Shown here one piece after another: positions 10,263-19,218 of a stretch of 64,000 bases of DNA. The notes beneath the pieces were generated by a model that ran no database searches, was not told where the DNA came from, and saw nothing but the letters and a program-made list of their open reading frames with translations. The stretch is from positions 93,810 through 157,809 of the forward strand of contig KN805409.1 in the NCBI GenBank assembly GCA_000818945.1, written 5' to 3'. The number at the start of each line of letters is the position of its first letter. Within the stretch, counting starts at the first letter, position 1. The stretch is from Schizochytrium sp. CCTCC M209059 (taxonomy: Eukaryota > Sar > Bigyra > Thraustochytrida > Thraustochytriidae). The translations under genes were made by a program, and so were the position numbers.

Positions 10263-10542
10263 CTTGCTCGCTCGCTCGCTCGCTTCCTTGCCTGGGTTGC
10301 TTTACCTCTCCTCCTCGCGCCAAAGGACCAATCGCAACGCAATGCAACGCAGCAAAGTCGCGCTCAAGCTCAAGCTCGTGCTCGATCCTGAGTTCGTGGA
10401 CTGGACTGGCCGTGCCCGAAGTGGACGAGGGTCCCGAAGTCCCAGGCGCCGTGCCGCTGCTTGCGACGCGCCGCGCAACCGTACGTACTCCGCGCCGCCG
10501 CGCCGGGCCGTGCGTCCGACCGCGGCTCGCCCGGCGCGGCCG

Positions 10543-10892
10543 NNNNNNNNNNNNNNNNNNNNNNNNNNNNNNNNNNNNNNNNNNNNNNNNNNNNNNNNNN
10601 NNNNNNNNNNNNNNNNNNNNNNNNNNNNNNNNNNNNNNNNNNNNNNNNNNNNNNNNNNNNNNNNNNNNNNNNNNNNNNNNNNNNNNNNNNNNNNNNNNNN
10701 NNNNNNNNNNNNNNNNNNNNNNNNNNNNNNNNNNNNNNNNNNNNNNNNNNNNNNNNNNNNNNNNNNNNNNNNNNNNNNNNNNNNNNNNNNNNNNNNNNNN
10801 NNNNNNNNNNNNNNNNNNNNNNNNNNNNNNNNNNNNNNNNNNNNNNNNNNNNNNNNNNNNNNNNNNNNNNNNNNNNNNNNNNNNNNNNNNNN
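10543..10892. other. Assembly gap (350 N)
   Basis: Unbroken N from 10543 to 10892. It is flanked by extremely GC-rich sequence on the left and a (GCAA)n tract on the right, both typical causes of collapsed or unjoined assembly, so the true length is unknown. Confidence 0.99.

Positions 10893-10926
<34 letters not shown>
10893..10926 (+). repeat. (GCAA)n microsatellite at gap edge
   Basis: About eight perfect copies of the tetranucleotide gcaa directly after the gap, about 80 bases before the F-box gene start. The array may continue into the gap. Confidence 0.9.
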
Positions 10927-10927
<1 letters not shown>

Positions 10928-11002
10928 CCCGTGCGTGTGTGTACGTATACTTTGCCAATTCCTCGATCTTTGCCGAGAGAATCGGTTGCGCGGCTCGACC
11001 CG

Positions 11003-12727
11003 ATGGCCCAGAGCACATCGTCTTCCTCTAGATCTTCTGCTGCTTCCTCGCCCTCTCGCTCTCCTCAGCCTTTGCCTTTGCCGCCTTCGTCTTCGTCTCC
11101 GTCTTCGTCTTCTTCCTCTCGCTCTGCATCTGCATTCCTGTCTTCAAGTTCGTCTTCGCCATCCTGGTTCCGCATGTGGCACACTGGTGAAGCAGCAGCA
11201 GCAGCAGCACGGCCTGTAGAAGCGAATTCCGCAGGCTGGATCTCGCCCGAGCTCGCGGCCTCGGCGGTGGCCGCGGCAGTGGAGGGCGCGGCGGCGGGTC
11301 TGCGGCGGGCCGGGGCCGCGCTGGAGTCTCCCGCCTGGCTCGAGGCGCGCGAGACGACGGTGGCGCGCTCGCGGGCCGCGGCGAGCGCAGTCATGTCTGC
11401 CATGCCGACCGAATACCAGCTCCGCGCCTCGGCGCTCACGCTGCAGTTTGGCGAGCTCTGGCAGTCGGTCGCCGCGGAGAGCGCACGGGAAAACGCACGC
11501 CACCGCGCGGGAGGAGGAGGCCCCGCCGCTCGCGGAACGACGCAGCGAGGCGCTCGCTTCGAGTACTTTGGCCGCCTCGACTGTGACGTCGTGGAGCTCG
11601 TGCTCCAGTTCGCGGACCCGCGCTCGCTCGGCGCGCTCAGCGTCACGTGCAGGACGATGATGCGCTTTTGCACGATTCCTCGTCGGGAAATGGCACTCTG
11701 GACACCGCATCGACACCAGCTGGAGAAACGTCTTCGCGTTCGAGAACTGCCCGCCCCCGGCGCGCCCGGCGATGCCAAGCGCGCCTACCTCCGGCTCTGT
11801 CTTCTCGAGACCGAGGCCGAGCTGCGTCACTTCAAGACGCAGCTCAAGCTGCTTAGCGCGCTTTGCCAAATGCCAAAGGGTGCTGTGGTTCGTCTCGTCA
11901 GCAATATTGGCTACTTTGACGACGCCGCCATCTCGCTCGCGGTTAGTAGCTATCGGCAGTATGCAATGTCGGCCGTGATCCTTTCAAGATCCAATGATGC
12001 CATTGTTTTTCGCAAGTGCACAGACTACCGCGGCCCCGTCTCCTTTTATTCTCAGGACAATATCTCTACACTGCTCACGCCCCATCCTTCGATTGCTATG
12101 CAACCAATCCGGGCTCCTGGCTTCCTTGGCTACGCGGTAAATCTAGTCCGTCTTAGCCCGGATGAGGAGTACATGCGCTACACGTTTCTTCTTGCGGCGT
12201 ACAAGAACCTTACAGTCTGGGCTTCCGAAAAGGAGCTCAGGGCAGCGCGTACGTCGGGAGCCCTACCGGCCGCAGTGTCTGCTTGCGCAATAGATGCCTT
12301 TGCACCTGCGTCGATTGCAGAAACCCCGGAAGCGGACGCCGACGCTCGACGTGATGTGTCGCTTCGGCCCAGTGGAGTCAGCGCAAGCTCCAGTCATAGC
12401 AGCCTCAGCACCAGCACCATCAACAGCAACAGCAACAGCAACAGCACCAGCAACGTCACGCGCCCTGCCGCTGCAATTGGTCTTCAAGACGACGAAGACG
12501 CTCCTGATCTCGAAAGGCCGGAGGCACCGATGAGCTCGCCCGCATCCCCAATGACGCCGCTCAAGGCGTGGCTTCGCTTTGGATCCTTGGGAAATGAAGC
12601 CTTTCCTTGTTTCATCTCAATTGGCCGCCCACGTCGGCGCACACTAACGCGCGAAAGTCTCGATTCTCACCTTGCTTATCTGCAGGCGCGCAGAGACAGC
12701 CTGCTTTCTTCTCTTGTAAACTTTTAG
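11003..12727 (+). CDS. F-box protein
   Basis: 574 residues from ATG at 11003. The open frame continues upstream through the gap but without reliable sequence. Residues 1-60 are almost all Ser/Pro. An F-box fits residues 186-235: FEYFGRLDCDVVELVLQFAD followed by RSLGALSVTCRTMMRFC and a tryptophan at 233. This suggests a substrate receptor of an SCF (Skp1-Cullin-F-box) ubiquitin ligase. The region at 260-440 is well folded in appearance but matches no domain I recognise, and probably holds the substrate-binding part. A CAACAG tract gives an Asn/Ser run near residue 475. Gene 7 of the window converges on it with a 169-base gap. Confidence 0.75.
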   Translation: MAQSTSSSSRSSAASSPSRSPQPLPLPPSSSSPSSSSSSRSASAFLSSSSSSPSWFRMWHTGEAAAAAARPVEANSAGWISPELAASAVAAAVEGAAAGLRRAGAALESPAWLEARETTVARSRAAASAVMSAMPTEYQLRASALTLQFGELWQSVAAESARENARHRAGGGGPAARGTTQRGARFEYFGRLDCDVVELVLQFADPRSLGALSVTCRTMMRFCTIPRREMALWTPHRHQLEKRLRVRELPAPGAPGDAKRAYLRLCLLETEAELRHFKTQLKLLSALCQMPKGAVVRLVSNIGYFDDAAISLAVSSYRQYAMSAVILSRSNDAIVFRKCTDYRGPVSFYSQDNISTLLTPHPSIAMQPIRAPGFLGYAVNLVRLSPDEEYMRYTFLLAAYKNLTVWASEKELRAARTSGALPAAVSACAIDAFAPASIAETPEADADARRDVSLRPSGVSASSSHSSLSTSTINSNSNSNSTSNVTRPAAAIGLQDDEDAPDLERPEAPMSSPASPMTPLKAWLRFGSLGNEAFPCFISIGRPRRRTLTRESLDSHLAYLQARRDSLLSSLVNF

Positions 12728-12896
12728 TGAAAACACACAATACAAATTTACCTCGTTTCTTTCTGTTCATCATGTGGGCTCGACCCTCACTCCCTTCCTC
12801 TATCATGTGCTTCCCTTACGACCCGTAACCGTGTCAAAGAACGAACTTGCAGTGAGGCGTGAGGCATGGCCATAGTCTAATTTTTTCTATTATACA

Positions 12897-13571
12897 TTAC
12901 TCGTGTGAAAAGACGCGACGTGGCAGACCAACAGCCTCACAGGCATATGTCTCAATATACTTGTTGGTGTAGGGCCCTGGCTTGAAGGCGGGTACAGCGT
13001 TTCGCAAACGTTGCTCCTCGAGCGTCGGTCCTCTACTTGCCGCAAAGGATCGATCCCGGGCCGCGAAGACCCGCAAGAGTGCCTCTTCGATATGTTTTTG
13101 ACGTATTTCTTCAGCCTCGTCTCTAGCTCGTGCTTCTTCTCGTTGCGAGGCAAAAAATTGCGTCGTGTGTTCCTGCGCAGCGTCAACTGCACTCGGCGCC
13201 AATTCATGTACTGAATTTTGCAAATACCAGCGCTGTGAAGCTTGCATGTCCTGCTTGCGGCGCTCTTCGGCAGCCTCGCGTCGCTTGCGCTCTCGCACGC
13301 GTCTTTTGGCCAGCGCTGGCCCGCTCTCGACTGCAGGTTCCTGTCGAGCATACCACCTTGCGGCAAGCTCTTGCTCGCGCTCTTCGCGCTCGCGAGCAGC
13401 CACTTTCCGTGCATAATTCTGAGCTCGTCTCGCAGCTCTTCTTGCAGCTTGATTCTCCTCCTCAAAACCAAAGGGGAGCACCTCGTGCGTGTGAAAGCCT
13501 CGCCTTCGTGGCGTCGTCGTTGACCCTGGTCGGGTTCCCTCGACGCTTTCTGTCCGGTGAAAGCCTGCCAT
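12897..13571 (-). CDS. Arg/Glu-rich coiled-coil protein, function unknown
   Basis: 224 residues from ATG at 13571-13569. The frame is open further to a TTG at 13733 through a 24-base repeat array. The N-terminal conserved-looking patch is RRRGFHTHEVLPFGFEEENQ; the middle is a long helix of Arg, Glu and Ala with two WY patches (ARWYARQE, QRWYLQNS). The tail has a PGPYTNKYIETYACEAVGLP segment without charge bias, so a folded end is likely. The composition suits an axonemal or microtubule-inner protein, which is a guess. No homologue is recognised. Confidence 0.7.
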   Translation of the reverse strand: MAGFHRTESVEGTRPGSTTTPRRRGFHTHEVLPFGFEEENQAARRAARRAQNYARKVAAREREEREQELAARWYARQEPAVESGPALAKRRVRERKRREAAEERRKQDMQASQRWYLQNSVHELAPSAVDAAQEHTTQFFASQREEARARDEAEEIRQKHIEEALLRVFAARDRSFAASRGPTLEEQRLRNAVPAFKPGPYTNKYIETYACEAVGLPRRVFSHE

Positions 13572-14378
13572 GCTCGCTTCGCACGAGACCTCCTCTCCTG
13601 CGAGCTCGCTCGCGAAGGCTCCTGCGAGCTCGCTCGCGAAGGCTCCTGCGAGCTCGCTCACGCAAGCTTCTGCTTCGTCCTTGCCGCCGCCGCCGAGAGA
13701 CCACGAGGTCGAATGTTGTATGCGTACGGACAAAGCGAGAGTAGCAAAAGCAAAAGAAACCGTCTCTCATCAGTGCTTGTCAAATCTCTGCTAGGTCTTC
13801 TTGCCGCAGAGATTTCTTGGGACATTGGCACTCGATCTGTCTTTCTCTCTCAGAGCAAACAGAGAAGCCCTCAGCGTCTTCGTCCATCACTCCGCGTCCA
13901 GAGTGGAATCGAAAGCCTCAGGCAGTCAAAGAGCAGGCAGGCACGCGGCCGGAGGGGCTGCGACCAAATAAATGACTTACGAACTCCATCGTCCCGCGGA
14001 AACTCAATTCACAAAGTCGCAAACTAGTTATGGTATTAGTGCGCCTTGCGGTGTCTCCGCGGCGTGTCATCTTCATCTTCATCTTCATCTTCATCTTCAC
14101 CTTGGCGTCATCGCGTGTTGGCTTCTTTGTTGTCGGTACTATACAGTAGTTCTATGACCTCGTTGCGGGAGACAGAACCCCTTGAAGTCGCACGTGCGCA
14201 GATGCAGACGAGGAGGACCTCCAACTGCGGCTCGCGGAAGAGCAGCTGGTTCAGGTGCAGGTCCCGGCAGAGCGGGGCCGGCAGAGAAGACGCGGCGGCC
14301 GTAGAACCCCGCGGAGACAGACCGCCAGCAGCAGCAGCGGCGGCGGCGGCGGAGGAGGAGAAGGGTCAGGAGGGGACC
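13572..14378. promoter_or_regulatory. Divergent intergenic region with TCATCT repeat
   Basis: About 800 bases between divergent starts. It contains the 24-base minisatellite and, at about 14067-14099, five copies of tcatct. The part from 14154 is open in frame with the downstream phosphatase and could be coding if the ATG at 14154 is used. Confidence 0.5.
13597..13668. repeat. 24-base minisatellite, three copies
   Basis: Three tandem units of cctgcgagctcgctcgcgaaggct, the third diverged. The period is a multiple of three and the array lies in frame just upstream of the chosen start of the minus-strand coiled-coil gene, where it would encode repeats of GAFASELA. Confidence 0.9.
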
Positions 14379-15206
14379 ATGACGACGCGCGTCATCCTCG
14401 TGCGCCACGGGGCTCGCTACGACTATGCCAACCCGGACTGGGCCCAGCGCGCAGAGGACCTCGGGCTGTTCTCGCGAGACCCCCCGCTCTCGGAGCTCGG
14501 GTTTCGCCAGGCGGAGCAGGCCGCGGACCACGTCGAAAAGAGGCTTAGCAAGCTGGGCGAGACAGCCGATGTCATCCTTGTGTCACCGTACCTGCGCGTC
14601 ATCCAGACGGCGCAGCCGCTCGCGCGAAGACTCGGGGCGCCAATGTGCATCGAGGAGGGCCTCGCAGAGACGCATCACTTTACGAACAGGCTGCCCGAAG
14701 CGCGCGAACGCTTCGCGTACTTTCCCGAAATCGATCCCAGCTATGAACCGCTCAACGTGATCGAGCCGGATACCATGGAGAATGGCAAGCCGGCGGAGCT
14801 CTACCCGGAGTCGTACATGCGTCGCAACATCGAATTCGGGCGATCTCTCACCACGCACTTTCAAGGCAAAACTGTAATCTGCTATTCTCATGCTGCCAGT
14901 GTCTGTCTCGTAGCGGGCTTACTCGGCATTCCGTTTCCTGAGGACCTCTCTTTCACATTTGCGCCGTGTGGCGTCTTTGAGCTCGAACTTGGACCCAAGA
15001 CGGGCCATCGTTGGACAATGGTGTCTGCCGGGCACTCGAACACTACTCACGTCACAGACAACGACGATGCAACCTCACCATGGGGCTACACGGGTCCTTA
15101 CCGACTTCTGTGGAACGAGATGATCGCAGAAGAACTTGAAGCTGCCAAGCAAAGTAAAGCCGACGCGCGGTCTTCGCGCAAGGCGTCTAGGAACTCGACA
15201 TTGTGA
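14379..15206 (+). CDS. Histidine phosphatase (phosphoglycerate mutase-like) protein
   Basis: 275 residues from ATG at 14379, which sits in a good context (gggaccATGa) directly before the family start MTTRVILVRHGARYD. Catalytic set: the RHG motif at 9-11 with nucleophile H10, R73 in SPYLRVIQTA, glutamates in IEEGLAETHH and the second catalytic histidine H171 in CYSHAASV. The RHGARYDYANPDW opening resembles the UBASH3/Sts-like branch, so the substrate may be a phosphoprotein or small phosphate and not phosphoglycerate. An in-frame ATG at 14154 would add 75 residues rich in Arg and a poly-Ala run; I judge it less likely. It converges on the kinase gene. Confidence 0.85.
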   Translation: MTTRVILVRHGARYDYANPDWAQRAEDLGLFSRDPPLSELGFRQAEQAADHVEKRLSKLGETADVILVSPYLRVIQTAQPLARRLGAPMCIEEGLAETHHFTNRLPEARERFAYFPEIDPSYEPLNVIEPDTMENGKPAELYPESYMRRNIEFGRSLTTHFQGKTVICYSHAASVCLVAGLLGIPFPEDLSFTFAPCGVFELELGPKTGHRWTMVSAGHSNTTHVTDNDDATSPWGYTGPYRLLWNEMIAEELEAAKQSKADARSSRKASRNSTL

Positions 15207-15452
15207 ATACATTTTTTCCAAAGAATCATCTTTCTTTTCCTTTTTTTACTTTTCCAAGCTGAATCATACATACTCAGCCCCCCCTTTGCCCGGCGGACAG
15301 GGAACAGAATCTCGGAAACAAATTGCACACAGCATATACTTTCATGTTGAACGAAAGGGCCCATTACGAAGCGATGTCAAGGTGCAGACTGCGTTGAAGA
15401 TGCGCTCGACCCTCTTCCGAGGTCAGGTTCGTGTAATGATCACTTGCACACA

Positions 15453-17924
15453 CTAAAACATAGAAATTACCGGTGACCTCATCTGGTCTGGAGAGCCCAG
15501 CATGCGCACAGCGCGGTCTCGCATAGCCGTCGCTGTCGGGCGCCTTCGCGGATCTGTCTGCAAGGCACCCACGATCAGGCTCGACAGCATTGCATCCGCT
15601 TCGGACGAAAGCTTCTCTTGCTCTTCTGCTACGACAGGACCCAAACAAGCCTCAATGAATCGATCTCGAGCTGTCTCCGGTAGCAAAGGCAGTGCGTCGA
15701 TTTCTCGTTGTTGTTGCTGCGTGAGCCGCGCAAAAAAGGTGGCCCAGGCGTCAAGAGCCTCCTGGTAAAGAAAGTCACCCGTTGCGACCTCAAAAAGAAC
15801 ACAGCCCAGGGCCCAGACGTCAGCCGGTGCAGAGGTACCGAAGCGGAAAGACTGTCGCCGATCGTGATTGGCTCGCCGCTGCGCCTGCGATGGTTCGCAT
15901 ACTGTTAGCATCTCTGGCGCCATGATACACTCCGTTCCTCGAGACTCATATTGGAAATCGTCACCCGGACGTCTCCATGGACCTGTTTTGTTCATTGATA
16001 CCATGTCCTCATCTTCCGTAATTCCTGGCGCTGCACAAAAGGCTTCGCCAAAGTCTGCCAAAACCGGGTCAAAGCCACCTTCGCCATGAGGCAGCAGCAA
16101 TATGTTGTCCATGCGCACGTCATAATGCGTAACTCCGTGCGACGCAATAAAGGCCAGAGCGTCAGCGATATGTACATAGATTCGCAAGAGCGTCTTCATC
16201 CACGCTGGAGAGCTTGGGATCATGGAAGAAGTAACAAGTCCGGATCGCCAATCGCGCAAACTACACTTGGCCCTTTGCATGATAATGTAGATATCGCCAT
16301 TAGAGAGCCGGCCGTACCTTCGCAACGGTATGACAAACGTCTTTCTGCGATGCGTCTGCTTAGACGTCAAAAGGCGCAAGGCGCACACTTCGTTGAAAAT
16401 CCGAGGAATTCGCTCCTTGCGCAGATGTCGAGGCTGAATGGCACAACGTTTGAGAGCTTCGTCTGAACGTCCAAGTACAGTCTCCACAACTCCGTGACGT
16501 CCTGCGCCCAAATGTTCCTTGCCTGTGACGCGATATTTATCGTTTGCTCCTGCTGCAACAGAGACGTCATCTTTTCCTTGCGTCGCTGACGTCTCAGAGC
16601 TCCCAGCATCATCGCGATCTCCACAGCGAACTCTTGTCGTACACTTTTCGATGTTTGCCAGTGGCAGAGCGGGGATAACCTCTCGATCTTCTATGCTACT
16701 GTTCATCTCGCTCGACGACGTTCCTCCAGTCGCGGTCTCACTTTCTTCATTGCCATCCTCATGGGCACGAACAATTGGGGAACTTGGATTTCCAACGTCA
16801 TCATCTGCAAGAGGCAGCGACCCAAGAGACGAACTAATACTCAACGAAGAAGAAGCATCGCGGTCTGTGGCATCATTTTCCGGTGCAACGTCATGCGAAA
16901 AGCTTGGAGATGAGCTGACAATGACGGAAGTCTCGGATACTAATCCATCGGGCGCCGGCATGAGAAGACGCGTGAGCATCTGAGCTCCCTGAAAATGGTC
17001 GCAAGCCCACATTACCCATGAACCCTGCAGCATTGAGGCGCTACTTGCAAAGTATTTGAGTATGCTTGACCATGGAACGCGGTCATTCGACAAGACGCCT
17101 CGTCCACTTCTCTCCATGAGGAGACCGAGAACGAGTGCCGCCGCGCGATCTGCGCGAGCATGTCGCGCTGGGTCAGCTGTGCATTGTGTCGAGTCGATGC
17201 CGCAAACATTATTGCTGCTGCTCAGGGTAGTCTGGTTCCGGGCAATGACTGAGAGGCGGAGTCTCGCGACTGCAAGCCCCGGGACGGCTCCACTCGAAGG
17301 CTCTTGCGGCGGTTTAGGTTTTGACAGCGCCTGGGGCGCATTTTCTCGCGGGATTGTGGTGGTTTGCAGTGCGTCAGCCAAGATGCCAAAGACGTTGTCG
17401 TGCTTATCTGAAAGAAGACGCTCTCGCGCGATGCTCGACTCACGTAGATCGTTCAAAAGGGCCTCGCACGCTTCGTCGTCGTCCAAGGCTGCCTTCAGAT
17501 TGAACAACGCACGTTCCTCCGCTCCCAAGGAAGGAAGTACCGGGGCGCTTCGCGTCGCAAGAAGATTGAAGTCGAGTCGCACAAAACGCGGTCTCTGCAG
17601 ATGCTTCACGCGAGACCTAGGTGTATTGATACCTTCATTTTTGACATTACCATCATCACCTTGAAGAAATTCGTGTGCCAGCCCGAGCTTCACTCTCGGT
17701 GTGAGTGTCATGATTCCGGACTCTGACCTCGGAGAATCATCATGTTCGCTATCGTTCTCCGCGTTTTCGTGCCCCCCCTCGTTGCTTGTCTCCGCGTGCA
17801 ACACATCCTCGTGCTCAACATCCTTGTCCATCCCGGCCCAAACCGTTAGCTGGGGCTTTGCGGACTCAAACGAGCACCCTTGAGGGCCGCGCCGCTTGCT
17901 TTGTTTTCCAGAGTGCTCGGCCAT
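15453..17924 (-). CDS. Protein kinase with long N-terminal region and atypical HYD motif
   Basis: 823 residues from ATG at 17924. Residues 1 to about 460 are disordered, Ser/Glu/Asp-rich, with no domain I recognise. The kinase domain fills about 462-810: glycine loop LGAGRHGVV (472-480), probable ATP-binding lysine K492 (EALKRC), catalytic loop THYDVRMDN (599-607), DFG at 624-626 and APE at 669-671 within GTECIMAPE. The HRD arginine is tyrosine and the catalytic-loop lysine is arginine, but the aspartates and asparagine remain, so activity is plausible. DVWALGCVLFEVATG is the usual subdomain IX. It is a Ser/Thr-type kinase of unclear group. Confidence 0.88.
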   Translation of the reverse strand: MAEHSGKQSKRRGPQGCSFESAKPQLTVWAGMDKDVEHEDVLHAETSNEGGHENAENDSEHDDSPRSESGIMTLTPRVKLGLAHEFLQGDDGNVKNEGINTPRSRVKHLQRPRFVRLDFNLLATRSAPVLPSLGAEERALFNLKAALDDDEACEALLNDLRESSIARERLLSDKHDNVFGILADALQTTTIPRENAPQALSKPKPPQEPSSGAVPGLAVARLRLSVIARNQTTLSSSNNVCGIDSTQCTADPARHARADRAAALVLGLLMERSGRGVLSNDRVPWSSILKYFASSASMLQGSWVMWACDHFQGAQMLTRLLMPAPDGLVSETSVIVSSSPSFSHDVAPENDATDRDASSSLSISSSLGSLPLADDDVGNPSSPIVRAHEDGNEESETATGGTSSSEMNSSIEDREVIPALPLANIEKCTTRVRCGDRDDAGSSETSATQGKDDVSVAAGANDKYRVTGKEHLGAGRHGVVETVLGRSDEALKRCAIQPRHLRKERIPRIFNEVCALRLLTSKQTHRRKTFVIPLRRYGRLSNGDIYIIMQRAKCSLRDWRSGLVTSSMIPSSPAWMKTLLRIYVHIADALAFIASHGVTHYDVRMDNILLLPHGEGGFDPVLADFGEAFCAAPGITEDEDMVSMNKTGPWRRPGDDFQYESRGTECIMAPEMLTVCEPSQAQRRANHDRRQSFRFGTSAPADVWALGCVLFEVATGDFLYQEALDAWATFFARLTQQQQREIDALPLLPETARDRFIEACLGPVVAEEQEKLSSEADAMLSSLIVGALQTDPRRRPTATAMRDRAVRMLGSPDQMRSPVISMF

Positions 17925-18485
17925 TCCGCGCCTGGCATTAACAACGACTTTGCGCACTTACTACGTCAGCAAGTTTAACATCGTCGCACCGCGTCGTCTG
18001 TGAGTGTAGTTGGGCACTGTAGCACCAGGCAGCAACGGATACTTGCAAATGAAGCAGGGCGAGGCGGGGAATAGAGGAGAGCGAGCCCATCAAGAGTCCC
18101 ACTAACAAACGCCACGTGGAGCGCGAGGCGGCGCTGTTCTCCACGGACGTCCTCGGACTTTGTGCGAGGAGGAAGGTCTTCACAGACCATTCAGCCTGTC
18201 TTTGTTCCGATCTGTTCAGTCAAAAATTAGAGAAGTGCACACTACGCAGATTTCGTGACACAGCCAAAAAGCATTGTACAGCAAACCTTTCATCATCGAC
18301 CAGCCAGCCAGCTGGCTAGAGCGACGCCTCAGCATCAACGATCGATCACTTTGCCAGGGAAGCCAGTCCTCCTCCCCACACGCACGGACGCCCGGACGCA
18401 CGCACGCACGCACGCACGCGAGTAGGGTGACGACCTGCACACGAAGCAGTACCGCCGGGAGTACGCGAACCTGATCAGCAGGGCC
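17925..18485. promoter_or_regulatory. Divergent intergenic region between kinase and HIT genes
   Basis: About 560 bases. It holds an (ACGC)n tract at about 18390-18420. The last 20 codons before the HIT ATG read as coding-like sequence in frame, after a TAG at 18423, and may be part of an exon. Confidence 0.5.
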
Positions 18486-18953
18486 ATGGGGGCCACCGCG
18501 TCGTACTACGCAGCGCTGCCTTTCGCGTGGGCGCACTATGGGATGTGCCATCTCGGACCGAACGTCTTTGTGCTCATGCTTGATGGCGAAGTACCAGTAG
18601 ATAAATTGTACGAAGACGACCAAGTGATGGTGATCAGGGACAAGTACCCCGCCGCAGATTACCACCTCCTCGTGATTCCCAAACAAAAAATTAAAGAGTG
18701 TACTTCGCTGACCAAAGAGCACGCGTCTCTCGTCGAACACATGATGGATGTCGGCAAGAGGACAATTGAGGCGGAAGGTAGCGGGGATCGGCGTGTAGTC
18801 TATGGCTTCATGACGCCCCCTTTTAATACGCAATTACAGCTCCACATGCACTGCATCAGCATGCCTCTCAAGGTGACTGGAGTCCGCGCATCTGAGACGC
18901 ACATGAGCCAGTTCGCGTCGGCTCAAGATGTTCTGGACAACTTAAGAAGTTAA
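18486..18953 (+). CDS. HIT-family (HINT3-like) nucleotide-binding protein
   Basis: 155 residues from ATG at 18486. The HIT fold is clear: FVLMLDGEVPVDKLYEDDQV, then HLLVIPKQKI, then the triad region TPPFNTQLQLHMHCISMPL. In the triad the first histidine is glutamine (Q118), while the central nucleophile H120 and H122 are kept. The PPF lead-in resembles HINT3. Such enzymes hydrolyse nucleoside phosphoramidates or adenylates. Upstream, 20 codons (from 18426, after a stop at 18423) read DLHTKQYRREYANLISRA in the same frame, so the true N-terminus may be longer through a spliced exon or a non-ATG start. It converges on the trehalose-type gene with a 265-base gap. Confidence 0.85.
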   Translation: MGATASYYAALPFAWAHYGMCHLGPNVFVLMLDGEVPVDKLYEDDQVMVIRDKYPAADYHLLVIPKQKIKECTSLTKEHASLVEHMMDVGKRTIEAEGSGDRRVVYGFMTPPFNTQLQLHMHCISMPLKVTGVRASETHMSQFASAQDVLDNLRS

Positions 18954-19218
18954 TTTGTTATTTCATGTCTTGTGTCTGATCCGTGCAAGCCGATTGTGAA
19001 AAGCTGCTTCCGTATCTTGGAGACTCACTTCAGCAGACGAATGCAACTCATGAACTGAGTGCGTAACAAACGAACAGCGCAAACAACTCGTACAACATTA
19101 CTTGTCGTCTTCATGTATGCATCTTGTCTTGAACGACGCAAGCAACTACGAAAGGGGAGAAAAAAAAATTAAAAGAATTGCGGCGATTTCTTCGACTCTC
19201 CATCTCTTCCAGCGAAAA

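Larger units (their letters stand above)
10263..11002. other. Divergent intergenic region containing the assembly gap
   Basis: Presumed promoters of the acyl-CoA oxidase and F-box genes. Left of the gap the sequence is very GC-rich; right of it lies a CAAG tetranucleotide tract. No gene is seen in the 390 known bases. Confidence 0.5.

Noticed and set aside
9225..10391. 388-codon and 332-codon plus-strand frames across 8172-10391
   Set aside because: Antisense to acyl-CoA oxidase, whose motifs and SKL end are clear.
14154..14378. 75-residue N-terminal extension of the histidine phosphatase
   Set aside because: Open in frame with an ATG, but the codons (many AGG) and a poly-Ala run differ from the rest of the gene, and the ATG at 14379 has the better context. 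Kept as an alternative, not the main call.
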